A stretch of DNA of 46,676 nt, from assembly GCF_017635265.1 (NCBI RefSeq), contig NZ_JAGBLU010000118.1:1-46676 (forward strand), in the 5' to 3' direction. The stretch's first letter is position 1, and the number at the start of each line of letters is the position of its first letter. The notes under the pieces were generated by a model. It saw only the letters and a list, made by a program, of their open reading frames with translations. It was not told the DNA's origin and ran no database searches. The DNA comes from Butyrivibrio sp. GTDB lineage: Bacteria > Bacillota > Clostridia > Lachnospirales > Lachnospiraceae. The translations under genes were made by a program, and so were the position numbers. Below are positions 7,085-13,882 of the stretch, piece by piece.

Positions 7085-7837
7085 TTAGTTACATAAGAGC
7101 TTCTTTTCCAGCTCTTCAAAGTCATACTCGTTCTGCTGGAAATTGCAGAAGGTATTCTTTCTCGGCGGCGAGCTCTGAAAAGCTGACGGCCTGCCAAGCC
7201 GCTCCTTGCACCAGCTCCTTATGGTCTCGTAGTTAAGGCATCCCTTATAGCCACGATCCCTGATACGCTGTATCTGGTAGTCAACGTTTGCCTTGCCAAA
7301 CTCTGAAACCAGATCATCATATTCAGCATCCGTGAGTGTGTCCGCCTTACACACTTCTTGAGTAATAGATTTATAGTTATTAGATTTATTATTAATATAT
7401 TGTGGCGGGTTTTCCGCATGCGGTTTTCCCGTATCCCGATTTACCGCATCCCGGTTTTCAGGACACGGTGAAGATTCAGGTTTTATGGGGAATTCTTTGA
7501 TTATCTTTCTGCCTGGATCATCAGGTGAAGGTGAGGGTGATGCGATAGGAGATTCGTGGACTTCAAGGTTAGTTGAATCAAACTTGCCTCCACCATCCCT
7601 GTTCTGCTCTCTCGTGATATAGCCTTTTTCTATGAGGCTGTTAAGAGTCTTGGACACCCTGTCCTTTCCATCCGGGAGGATCTGACAGAGACCTTTGATT
7701 GTCAGATTCCAGTTATCCGGCAAAGAAAGAAGGGTAAGAAGCATACCACGCTCTGTTAGTGATAGGTTTCTGTCCCTCATGATGTTTTGGGAGACTACTG
7801 TATAGTTTCCCTGAGTTTTATTTTTAAGTATTGCCAT
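7085..7837 (-). CDS. Winged-helix replication initiator-like protein
   Basis: This 250-residue protein starts MAILKNKTQGNYTVVSQNIMRD and has an N-terminal winged helix (residues about 25-80: LSLTERGMLLTLLSLPDNW; DRVSKTLNSLIEKGYI). A Pro/Ser-rich linker (about 95-150) follows, then a C-terminal DnaD-like helical part (DAEYDDLVSEFGKANVDYQI; GYKGCLNYETIRSWC). This layout is typical of Firmicutes plasmid and ICE replication proteins that load host machinery. The upstream leader contains a terminator with a competing hairpin (7860-7918), pointing to attenuation control. AAAGGAG precedes the ATG. Biochemical function is inferred from family resemblance and from the parMR neighbours. Confidence 0.7.
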   Translation of the reverse strand: MAILKNKTQGNYTVVSQNIMRDRNLSLTERGMLLTLLSLPDNWNLTIKGLCQILPDGKDRVSKTLNSLIEKGYITREQNRDGGGKFDSTNLEVHESPIASPSPSPDDPGRKIIKEFPIKPESSPCPENRDAVNRDTGKPHAENPPQYINNKSNNYKSITQEVCKADTLTDAEYDDLVSEFGKANVDYQIQRIRDRGYKGCLNYETIRSWCKERLGRPSAFQSSPPRKNTFCNFQQNEYDFEELEKKLLCN

Positions 7838-7859
7838 TTAGTTGCTCCTTTGACTGGAT

Positions 7860-7918
7860 AAAAAAAAAGAGCTTAAAAAGCTCTCCGTAAACTTAAGTTA
7901 CAAGTTTATAGAGAGCTT
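7860..7918 (-). promoter_or_regulatory. Terminator/antiterminator leader of the replication gene
   Basis: Reading on the minus strand towards the replication gene, a long hairpin (arms 7902-7918 and 7878-7894, 15 of 17 pairs) comes first. Its 3' arm is reused as the 5' arm of a second hairpin (7878-7884 with 7868-7874, AGAGCTT/AAGCTCT, 3-base loop) that is followed by a run of at least seven T. The two structures exclude one another, so the leader can switch between read-through and termination 23 bases before the start codon. Confidence 0.6.
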
Positions 7919-8068
7919 TTTTATTCTACTATTTGTTCTACCAAAAAGTTCTTATTATGTTTTTTATTCCATGTTAATCTGTGTTAAACTATGTTTTGGG
8001 ACTTGAGCGAGATAGGAAATAAGCCGAGTTGTCACATAAAGGGATAAGATAAAAAATCCCCCTCAATA
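7919..8068. other. Element end: non-coding region between replication leader and attachment site
   Basis: No gene is visible. Short repeated words occur on the plus strand (TATGTTTT twice; TGTTAA twice between about 7955 and 7998). These could be integrase arm sites, iterons or chance in AT-rich DNA. The promoter for the replication gene should lie here on the minus strand, but no clear -35/-10 pair was found. Confidence 0.4.
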
Positions 8069-8110
8069 TTCGGGACGCAGAGGCCGCAAGTTCGAATCTT
8101 GTCGCCTCGA
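8069..8110 (+). other. Attachment site: 3' fragment of a tRNA-Pro gene (anticodon probably CGG)
   Basis: The fragment reads as the 3' half of a tRNA from the anticodon loop onward: loop TTCGGGA, stem strand CGCAG, variable AGGCC, T-arm GCAAG/TTCGAAT/CTTGT, acceptor strand CGCCTCG and discriminator A. G after the anticodon and the loop fit tRNA-Pro. No D-arm or 5' acceptor strand lies upstream, so it is not a functional tRNA gene. It is what remains at one end when an element integrates into a tRNA 3' end; the whole tRNA should lie at the other end. The first anticodon base is uncertain if the identity block starts inside the loop. Confidence 0.8.
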
Positions 8111-8118
8111 TTCAGAAA

Positions 8119-8150
8119 TAAAGGCTGAGCCGTCAAAAGCTCAGCCTTTA
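8119..8150. terminator. Bidirectional terminator (native tRNA / serpin)
   Basis: Perfect 12-bp arms TAAAGGCTGAGC / GCTCAGCCTTTA with an 8-base loop. It lies directly after the tRNA fragment and 5 bases beyond the serpin stop, so it probably ended the original tRNA transcript and also ends the serpin operon. Confidence 0.75.
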
Positions 8151-8155
8151 CTAAT

Positions 8156-9466
8156 TTACTCTACAAGCTGTCCGTAGAAAAGAAGCTCCGGATTCTCGCT
8201 GTCTGTGAGAATCATATATTTAAACGGTTCATCTGCTACAAACTCTTTTACTTCGGGCTCTTCAAGAGCACAAGCTTCAGTCACCATAACTGCTGTAGCA
8301 GCTGCGGCTTCAATACCTTTCTCGTCCACCTTGATCTTAGTTTTCTGAATAATATCAGAAATAAAAAGTTGCATCTCGTCGCTCATTATTGAGAAGTCTG
8401 CATCAGATGTAAATGCCGCCTCAGCTCCACGGGCTTTGCAGAAATCTATTAGCTGATTTTCTGACAGCGCTGTCTCTGATTCAAATTTCGGAAGCTTAAC
8501 TTGAACCTGCTGAGAATCTGCTTCAGCCATCCTGGCTATAACATCATCCACTTCACCAATGATAAATACAGCATTTATGCCACCATTCATTGGAAGGACT
8601 ACAAACTTTCCTTTCTCATCCTCATAATACTTGAACTTGTTTTCCTGATTCATGAAATCTTTTTTTACTGTTTCTCCGGGAAGAGTTTTAAAATCGCCTT
8701 CTTCCGTAGCATATTCATAGAAATCATTTACCCAGGAGGTGCGTAGATACAGCGTATTTACCAAAATAAGATCGGCATATGACAGGTCGTTACTGATGTA
8801 TGGGATTAGACCATTGGTGTTTTCGTTGATCCAGCCATTTACTGTATCTGTAATCTCGTCTTCAGAGACATTTTCAGCAGTTGCTCCGAAAGTATCTCTC
8901 ACATATTTCATATATTTCACGGACAACTCTCCGCTGGATTTTGTATTTCTCCAGATGGAGTTTTCCAAATTAAAAGCACCTTCCGGCTCCTTGGCATCAT
9001 CACCGTAATAATCCCTGTATTTGTTAAATTCTTTTCTGGCTGACTTTAACCATTCATCATATGTATCCACCGATTCTGATACACTTTTGTACCATGCGGT
9101 CAGCTCATCCATGCTGCTAAATCCCATGGCATTCAAAAGTTCATCTTTTGTCTCATTATCGGCGCCTGCCACAGCAAGTGACAGAGCTGCTCTAAAGGAA
9201 GTCGGGGATATCATGTAGTTCTTGTCTTCAAAGCCGGTTTTCTCGATAAAATCTATAAGCGAACTGTTAAAATTCATGTTTATATCCACATCCTTAATCT
9301 CCAAAACCGTAACCTCTGAAACATCTGTTGTGCTCACATCTGTATTTGAGCTTCCATCTTCCTTGGACGTTATCTGTGTATTTCCCGGTTTTTCCGTATT
9401 CCCACATCCCAAAATAACACCGGTAACTAATAATATTGATAGTAAAACTGATATTATTCTTTTCAT
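8156..9466 (-). CDS. Serpin lipoprotein (serine protease inhibitor)
   Basis: This 436-residue protein has a lipoprotein signal peptide with the cleavage site at VILG-C21, a Thr/Ser-rich linker, then a complete serpin fold of about 380 residues (NFNSSLIDFIEKTGFEDKN; ISPTSFRAALSLAVAGA). The hinge of the reactive loop reads EKGIEAAAATAV, close to the inhibitory consensus, and the loop continues MVTEACALEEPEV before the FVADEPFKYMI strand. Counting from the hinge puts P1-P1' near Ala-Cys, which would suit an elastase- or papain-type target. Serpins trap proteases irreversibly by loop insertion; here it would protect the cell surface. ATG at 9466 is chosen because AAGGGAG precedes it and it yields the signal peptide. 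It is third in an operon with an ECF sigma and an anti-sigma-like gene. Confidence 0.9.
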   Translation of the reverse strand: MKRIISVLLSILLVTGVILGCGNTEKPGNTQITSKEDGSSNTDVSTTDVSEVTVLEIKDVDINMNFNSSLIDFIEKTGFEDKNYMISPTSFRAALSLAVAGADNETKDELLNAMGFSSMDELTAWYKSVSESVDTYDEWLKSARKEFNKYRDYYGDDAKEPEGAFNLENSIWRNTKSSGELSVKYMKYVRDTFGATAENVSEDEITDTVNGWINENTNGLIPYISNDLSYADLILVNTLYLRTSWVNDFYEYATEEGDFKTLPGETVKKDFMNQENKFKYYEDEKGKFVVLPMNGGINAVFIIGEVDDVIARMAEADSQQVQVKLPKFESETALSENQLIDFCKARGAEAAFTSDADFSIMSDEMQLFISDIIQKTKIKVDEKGIEAAAATAVMVTEACALEEPEVKEFVADEPFKYMILTDSENPELLFYGQLVE

Positions 9467-9483
9467 AATGTTCTCCCTTGTCA

Positions 9484-10125
9484 TTACTGTCTTACGAATA
9501 CTCTCCATACTCCTTCATTGGGATCGATGTGCACTACTATCGCATCCTCATTAAGTACAAAGTATTCTGTCTCTGCTGACCTGTCAAAGTTCTGCTGTCC
9601 ATCTTCTGAAGGTTCGCCATCCGTATATGATGTGACCTTAAGTAAGCCATCGTCTAAGATTTCGCCGATATACTCTTCGCCGGAGTCTTTGTAAATTGCT
9701 CCCCCGTACATTAACATTGCAGGATAGTCGGAGTCATCAGACTCTGTAATTACAGATTCTTCTGTAGCTTTTGCTTCGTTTCCCTCTATAGCTTCAATAC
9801 CGTCTGTTTCTTCACTTGCTTCAGGATTTCCGGATGTCAGCATAGGAGAACCTTCGGTTAATTCCGGGGCAGCTTCTTCACTTTCCTCAGGAATAGCCTC
9901 CAATGTTGTGATTTCTTCTGTTTCATCTACAGACTCATATACAGTAGTTACATGATTGTTTCTGATTACAATTCCTGCCACAACCATAAGCAAAAGACCT
10001 GCCACAGCAAGATAATAACGCTGAAAATGCGCAATTTTACTATGTCTTGAAACTGTTTTATCAGCATTTTTTATGTACTTTGAATCTATGCCGCCAATGG
10101 CATCTAATAAATCATGTTCATTCAT
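9484..10125 (-). CDS. Membrane-anchored anti-sigma-like protein
   Basis: This 213-residue protein has a cytoplasmic N-terminus (MNEHDLLDAIGGIDSKYI), one membrane segment at about residues 37-54 (YYLAVAGLLLMVVAGIVI), and an extracellular part with a very acidic linker (about 65-130) and a small folded C-terminal domain ending WRVFVRQ. The start overlaps the sigma-factor stop by 4 bases (ATGA type). The order sigma factor then single-pass protein is that of an ECF sigma/anti-sigma pair; no zinc-binding anti-sigma motif is visible, so this rests on context. It probably senses an envelope signal that leads to serpin production. Confidence 0.65.
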   Translation of the reverse strand: MNEHDLLDAIGGIDSKYIKNADKTVSRHSKIAHFQRYYLAVAGLLLMVVAGIVIRNNHVTTVYESVDETEEITTLEAIPEESEEAAPELTEGSPMLTSGNPEASEETDGIEAIEGNEAKATEESVITESDDSDYPAMLMYGGAIYKDSGEEYIGEILDDGLLKVTSYTDGEPSEDGQQNFDRSAETEYFVLNEDAIVVHIDPNEGVWRVFVRQ

Positions 10126-10682
10126 ACAGTGAATCCTCCGTCTGCAAGATGCTTCTTAAGTTTTTCCCTCATCCTGAAAAGCGTGGTCTTTACTTTACTC
10201 TGGGGAAGAGAGTATTTTGCACATATCTCAGTTACGGAATCAAAGTACCAGTATCTTCTGACAAAAATGTTCCGCTGCTCCTCAGAGCATGAATCAAGAA
10301 AACGATTTATGCACTCAGAAAGCTCTTTTGCATCAAACTCCTGTGAAACATCAACGCTTCCCGGGATACACTCCTGCATCTCGTCAGTAAGCTCGCAGTA
10401 CAGGGCAGATCTCTTTTGCCTGTTCTCATGACGAAGCCTGTCTATAGCTAGATGTCTGACAATCTTTCCGACAAATGAAAAAAGATACGTCCTTGGCTCG
10501 TTGGGCGGTATCAGATTCCAAGTCTGGAGGTATGCATCGTTTTCGCATTCCTTGGAAGTTTCTGCATCTGATAGTACGTTCTGGGCTATTCTTTTAAGTT
10601 TGGTTCCGTATTTCTGAGATGTCTGCGTTATAGCTGATTCATCTCTTGATAAGTAGAGCTCTACAATCTGTGAGTCATCCAT
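10122..10682 (-). CDS. ECF-type RNA polymerase sigma factor
   Basis: This 186-residue protein has sigma region 2 (about residues 25-95: ECENDAYLQTWNLIP; YLFSFVGKIVRHLAIDRLRHENRQKRSA) and region 4 (about 130-180: LSEEQ-like SEEQRNIFVRRYWYFDSVTEICAKY; SKVKTTLFRMREKLKKHL). It would direct transcription from a small regulon, including its own operon. A candidate ECF promoter lies at 10724-10752. GAGGATCATCTTC precedes the ATG. It is first in the operon with the anti-sigma-like protein and serpin. Confidence 0.9.
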   Translation of the reverse strand: MDDSQIVELYLSRDESAITQTSQKYGTKLKRIAQNVLSDAETSKECENDAYLQTWNLIPPNEPRTYLFSFVGKIVRHLAIDRLRHENRQKRSALYCELTDEMQECIPGSVDVSQEFDAKELSECINRFLDSCSEEQRNIFVRRYWYFDSVTEICAKYSLPQSKVKTTLFRMREKLKKHLADGGFTV

Positions 10683-10723
10683 GAAGATGATCCTCTCTTT
10701 CTTTTTAAGGCCTTCACCTTATA

Positions 10724-10752
10724 TAGCGACATTAATCATAGCATGGTTACAT
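10724..10752 (-). promoter_or_regulatory. Candidate ECF autoregulatory promoter
   Basis: On the minus strand ATGTAACC is followed about 16 bases later by TGTCGCT, 42 bases before the sigma-factor ATG. An AAC-type -35 with a CGTC-like -10 is the usual ECF pattern. This is a pattern match only. The rest of 10753-10891 is AT-rich with nothing else recognised. Confidence 0.35.
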
Positions 10753-10891
10753 TTTTTGAAAAAATATTATTTCGAGTGATATGTTTTAATGTCCTGAATC
10801 GTATTCCAATTATTTTATTATGCATTTTCCGATTGGATTTGGAAAAATCTTACCTCCAACCTCCGGTTGTATATACTTGAAAACTGCGTCA

Positions 10892-10920
10892 TTGTGCGTA
10901 ACAGTACAATACTCTACAAT
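10892..10920 (+). promoter_or_regulatory. Candidate sigma-A promoter of the XRE-TPR gene
   Basis: TTGTGC, 17 bases, TACAAT on the plus strand, 63 bases before the ATG. The -35 is imperfect. Confidence 0.4.
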
Positions 10921-10983
10921 TGTTCATGTAAGAACTGAAATGAAGCTTCGTTTCTTCAAAAATCACACAAGGAGAACGCGAAA

Positions 10984-12057
10984 ATGAATATTGGAAACAA
11001 GATTAAGGCGCTTCGCCTGAAATCCAGCACAACACAGGAGGCGCTTGCAGATGCACTTGGAGTGAGCAGTCAGTCTATATCTAAATGGGAGAACAATGTG
11101 TGTGCTCCGGACATATCACTGCTCCCGTCAATATCCGAATTCTTTGGTGTTACAATTGATGAACTTTTTGATTTGTCTGTAGAGCAGAAGTTGCACCGCA
11201 TTGAAAATATGCTTGATTATGAAAGTGAGCTAACAGACGAAGTGTTTAACAATACAAAGGAGTTTCTGCTGGATATAAAAGATGACTATGATGAAAGCCA
11301 TCCCGACAGGATGGATGGAAGGATTTACACATTCCTTGCACATCTTTATCATCACAGAATGTTAAGTGACAGCAGATATGTCAGTCAGTATGCAAGAAAA
11401 GCTATGAATTTACATCCTAACGCCAAAGAGGACCAATGGCTCCTGCAAAAGAGTGAAGGCGCTGTAGTCTGGGATTGGAACGCAAGGCAGCATAACAGCA
11501 CTATAGAATTTTTCAAGGAATTAGTCGAAAAGTATCCTGAAATCGGTAGGAATTACTTGTTTCTTATGGACAACCTGATTGTGGATCATCGTACCAAGGA
11601 GGCTGTAAATTATCTTGCTTCCTATTCAAAACTTCCTGATCATAATGCTGTTCTTGTTCCAGTATATGAAGCATATATTGCCTTTGCCGAGTATCGTGTT
11701 GAGGATGCATGGAAAATAGTATCCCATATCGAGGAGAAGTTTCATGACAGCTACGATGCGATGTTTGAAGTAGCCGGCATTTACGCATCCAATGCAAAAT
11801 ACGATGAGGCTTTGGAAAAATATCACAAGGCTGAGGAAATATATGTAACTAACCACAAGGAACATATATGTATGGATCATCTTCAGGCACAGGCAAGAAT
11901 TTATGAAATACTTGGAAAATTTGAGGATGCCATTAAGTATGTCGAACTACAGATTAAATATCTGGAAGAAGAGTGGAATATCACTGAAGGTGCGGATGTT
12001 GCAGCTCTTTTTGAGGAAAAGAGAAGACTTCTAGATAAGATAAAGGCAGATTTTTGA
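10984..12057 (+). CDS. XRE regulator with C-terminal TPR-like helical repeats
   Basis: This 357-residue protein has an N-terminal XRE helix-turn-helix (residues about 7-60: LRLKSSTTQEALADALGVSSQSISKWENN; PDISLLPSISEFFGV). The long helical region after it looks like TPR repeats, e.g. SYDAMFEVAGIYASNAKYDEALEKYHKAEEIY near 245-285 and RIYEILGKFEDAIKYVELQIKYLEEE near 303-330. This layout resembles regulators that sense peptides or partner proteins through the repeats. The AAGGAG ribosome site is clear. It diverges from the ECF operon. The target is unknown. Confidence 0.85.
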   Translation: MNIGNKIKALRLKSSTTQEALADALGVSSQSISKWENNVCAPDISLLPSISEFFGVTIDELFDLSVEQKLHRIENMLDYESELTDEVFNNTKEFLLDIKDDYDESHPDRMDGRIYTFLAHLYHHRMLSDSRYVSQYARKAMNLHPNAKEDQWLLQKSEGAVVWDWNARQHNSTIEFFKELVEKYPEIGRNYLFLMDNLIVDHRTKEAVNYLASYSKLPDHNAVLVPVYEAYIAFAEYRVEDAWKIVSHIEEKFHDSYDAMFEVAGIYASNAKYDEALEKYHKAEEIYVTNHKEHICMDHLQAQARIYEILGKFEDAIKYVELQIKYLEEEWNITEGADVAALFEEKRRLLDKIKADF

Positions 12058-12096
12058 TTTAAGCTTTCTTTTATCACCTAGCTATATCTTCATTTA

Positions 12097-12125
12097 TTGT
12101 TCATTATTATGTTAATATTTATATA
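12097..12125 (+). promoter_or_regulatory. Candidate sigma-A promoter of the CPBP protease gene
   Basis: TTGTTC, 17 bases, TATATA on the plus strand, 30 bases before the chosen ATG. Confidence 0.35.
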
Positions 12126-12154
12126 GAATAACAATCATGGAGGTAAGAGCAGGC

Positions 12155-13012
12155 ATGAGAACAAAAGAAAAGAAAATCATAAATCATAAAATTCTCGATA
12201 AGCATTGGCTTATTGGAACAATAGGACTTATGCTTTGGGGCGCGATCATAAGTAATGTTGTTGCATCGATAGCTTTTATCGTACTAAAAAGAATCATTCC
12301 ATTACCAACAGAAGATATTAATTATATTGGTTTAATAGTTGGTGCTTTCATTACACTATGTATTTATAAAAGATGGTTCTATCCCGAATATGAGGGCACT
12401 CTTAAAACAGTTAATCTTGGCAGATGGATCATTATTGGTTTTATCATAGTTATAATATGGCTTTTGCCGGATGTTATAACTTCCCTCATTCTAAAAACAA
12501 ACTTTGCACCTCCCACATTGCACTCTGTCCTTATGGCCTGTGTCGCAGGAACTGTTGAAGAAACAATATTCAGAGGACTTCCTGCTTCATACCTGATGAG
12601 GCAGATAAAAAAGAAATCTCTAATACCATGGGTAGTCATAACAACAGGATTAGTATTCGGCCTGGTACATGCTGCAAACATATTAGCAGGCGCAAGAATA
12701 GATTCTTCTATTTTACAAGTAGTTACCGCAACCTGCTCAGGCATCATGTTCGCGGCACTTTTCCTTCGAAGTGGAAGTCTTTTACCATCAATTATCGCTC
12801 ATACAATTAACGATATATATGCTTTCATGAATGTTGATCTAGTATCAGAAGGAATACTGGATGGCGCTCTAAAAACTTCAGATATAGTTCTAAATCTTGT
12901 TCTTTCTGTAGTTGAACTTGTAATTGCCTATTTTATTTTGCGCCCGGCTGTATGGGACGAAGTTATGGAAACCTGGAATAGAAAATGGAACCAGCCCAAT
13001 GAATCAACTTAA
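12155..13012 (+). CDS. CPBP-family intramembrane metalloprotease
   Basis: This 285-residue protein has about eight hydrophobic segments. The CPBP (Abi) motifs are present in order: EETIFR (EExxxR type) near residue 135, FGLVHAAN near 169, and AHTINDIY near 215. Members are membrane glutamic/metallo-proteases related to eukaryotic CAAX proteases, and bacterial ones are often tied to bacteriocin immunity; the substrate here is unknown. The ATG at 12155 is preferred to one at 12137 because GGAGG lies between the two. A perfect terminator follows, so the gene is monocistronic. Confidence 0.85.
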   Translation: MRTKEKKIINHKILDKHWLIGTIGLMLWGAIISNVVASIAFIVLKRIIPLPTEDINYIGLIVGAFITLCIYKRWFYPEYEGTLKTVNLGRWIIIGFIIVIIWLLPDVITSLILKTNFAPPTLHSVLMACVAGTVEETIFRGLPASYLMRQIKKKSLIPWVVITTGLVFGLVHAANILAGARIDSSILQVVTATCSGIMFAALFLRSGSLLPSIIAHTINDIYAFMNVDLVSEGILDGALKTSDIVLNLVLSVVELVIAYFILRPAVWDEVMETWNRKWNQPNEST

Positions 13013-13017
13013 AGATA

Positions 13018-13054
13018 AAAGCGGATTTGAGAATTTCTCAAATCCGCTTTTTTG
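13018..13054 (+). terminator. Terminator of the CPBP protease gene
   Basis: AAAGCGGATTTGAGA pairs perfectly with TCTCAAATCCGCTTT, followed by TTTG; the stem is 15 bp with a 3-base loop. Confidence 0.85.
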
Positions 13055-13081
13055 ATAAGCAAATGTATCCACCTTCTTTTG

Positions 13082-13273
13082 TTACTCCCAGAACAATTCA
13101 TCAAGTGTTTTATCAAGAGCCTTGCATATAGCAATACAAAGGCTGATTGTGGGATTGTAGTCCCCCTTTTCTATGGCATTGATTGTCTGCCTTGATACCT
13201 CGCACAGATCGGCAAGTTGCTGCTGGGACAGATCCTTGCCGGCGCGGGCAGCTTTCATCTTAAGATTCTTCAT
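13082..13273 (-). CDS. Small XRE-type helix-turn-helix regulator
   Basis: This 63-residue protein is a single HTH domain (ARAGKDLSQQQLADLCEVSRQTINAIEKGDYNP) with the typical ending ICKALDKTLDELFWE. It starts 14 bases inside the 3' end of the upstream membrane-protein gene, so the pair is translationally coupled. This membrane protein plus short XRE arrangement is frequent in Firmicutes; the regulator usually controls its own operon. Confidence 0.85.
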   Translation of the reverse strand: MKNLKMKAARAGKDLSQQQLADLCEVSRQTINAIEKGDYNPTISLCIAICKALDKTLDELFWE

Positions 13274-13790
13274 CCGCAGAACCTCTCTTATCCAGGAAAT
13301 ACTTGATTGCTATGCCAGCAAGCACTACTGCAAAAGAAACTGCAAACAAAGTATTAAATGAAAAACTTGTTGCAAAACCTGCATCATTAAAGCCGCGATC
13401 AAGACTTACTATTGCACAGTATGCATTGCTTATAGTAACTATAAGCAGAACTATTATCCATGTTTTTGCATTCTGGCCAACCTGCAGATATGCATCGTTA
13501 AATATGCAGTACAATGTGTAAACAACTATACCGATGTATGCAGATGCAAGTACCACAAACTGTGGAGAAACAAACTCTTTTGTTATTCCATAAAAGAAAA
13601 AAGAATAAAATGCGTTGATAACGACAACTGTCATGAAGCTTATCTTATAGCCCTTGCCTCTTATAAGTATCTGCCTTTCGTCGTAGTGCTCCTCTCCTGC
13701 ATGATACTTTTTCCTAAGAAAAAATGATATCAGTAAAATCGCAAATGTAACTGCAAGTCCAACTAATACTCCCAATGAATAACTACTCAT
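13260..13790 (-). CDS. Multi-pass membrane protein with YDERQ motif, partner of XRE regulator
   Basis: This 176-residue protein has about five membrane segments (roughly residues 6-26, 53-73, 83-103, 111-131 and 146-166). After the first segment comes HYDERQILIRGKGYK, a motif seen in small membrane proteins (DUF2178/DUF6773-like) encoded beside short XRE regulators. The function is unknown. The ATG at 13790 is chosen because GGAGG lies 6-7 bases upstream. A consensus-like promoter lies 57 bases further upstream (13847-13875). Confidence 0.7.
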   Translation of the reverse strand: MSSYSLGVLVGLAVTFAILLISFFLRKKYHAGEEHYDERQILIRGKGYKISFMTVVVINAFYSFFFYGITKEFVSPQFVVLASAYIGIVVYTLYCIFNDAYLQVGQNAKTWIIVLLIVTISNAYCAIVSLDRGFNDAGFATSFSFNTLFAVSFAVVLAGIAIKYFLDKRGSADEES

Positions 13791-13846
13791 AACTAACCTC
13801 CAAAAAAGAATCAAATTTATAAACTACTTTCTCAGCTGATAGTTAC

Positions 13847-13875
13847 ATAATACATTCGCGATAGCAAAATGTCAA
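13847..13875 (-). promoter_or_regulatory. Sigma-A promoter of the membrane-protein/XRE operon
   Basis: On the minus strand TTGACA (13870-13875), exactly 17 bases, TATTAT (13847-13852). It is the clearest housekeeping promoter in the window and starts right after the stop codon of the MocR-like gene. Confidence 0.8.
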
Positions 13876-13882
13876 CTATATT

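Larger units (their letters stand above)
1..8110. mobile_element. Right-hand part of an integrated conjugative or mobilizable element (at a tRNA-Pro gene)
   Basis: This stretch carries a replication-type winged-helix protein, ParM/ParR-like partition genes, an oriT-like hairpin region, MobC, a relaxase and a relaxase-linked coiled-coil protein, all on the minus strand, plus accessory genes (papain-like protein, XRE repressor, cytolysin). It ends at 8069-8110 in a 3' tRNA fragment, as expected for one end of an element integrated into the 3' end of a tRNA gene. The integrase, any transfer (type IV secretion) genes and the complete tRNA are not visible and should lie beyond the left edge. Whether it is self-transmissible (ICE) or only mobilizable (IME) cannot be decided here. 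Confidence 0.8.

Noticed and set aside
7950-8000. Short repeated words (TATGTTTT, TGTTAA) as iterons
   Set aside because: They are too short and AT-rich to separate from chance; noted only as possible integrase or replication sites.
10047-10431. Plus-strand frames opposite the ECF operon
   Set aside because: They lie antisense to well-supported sigma and anti-sigma genes and lack ribosome sites.
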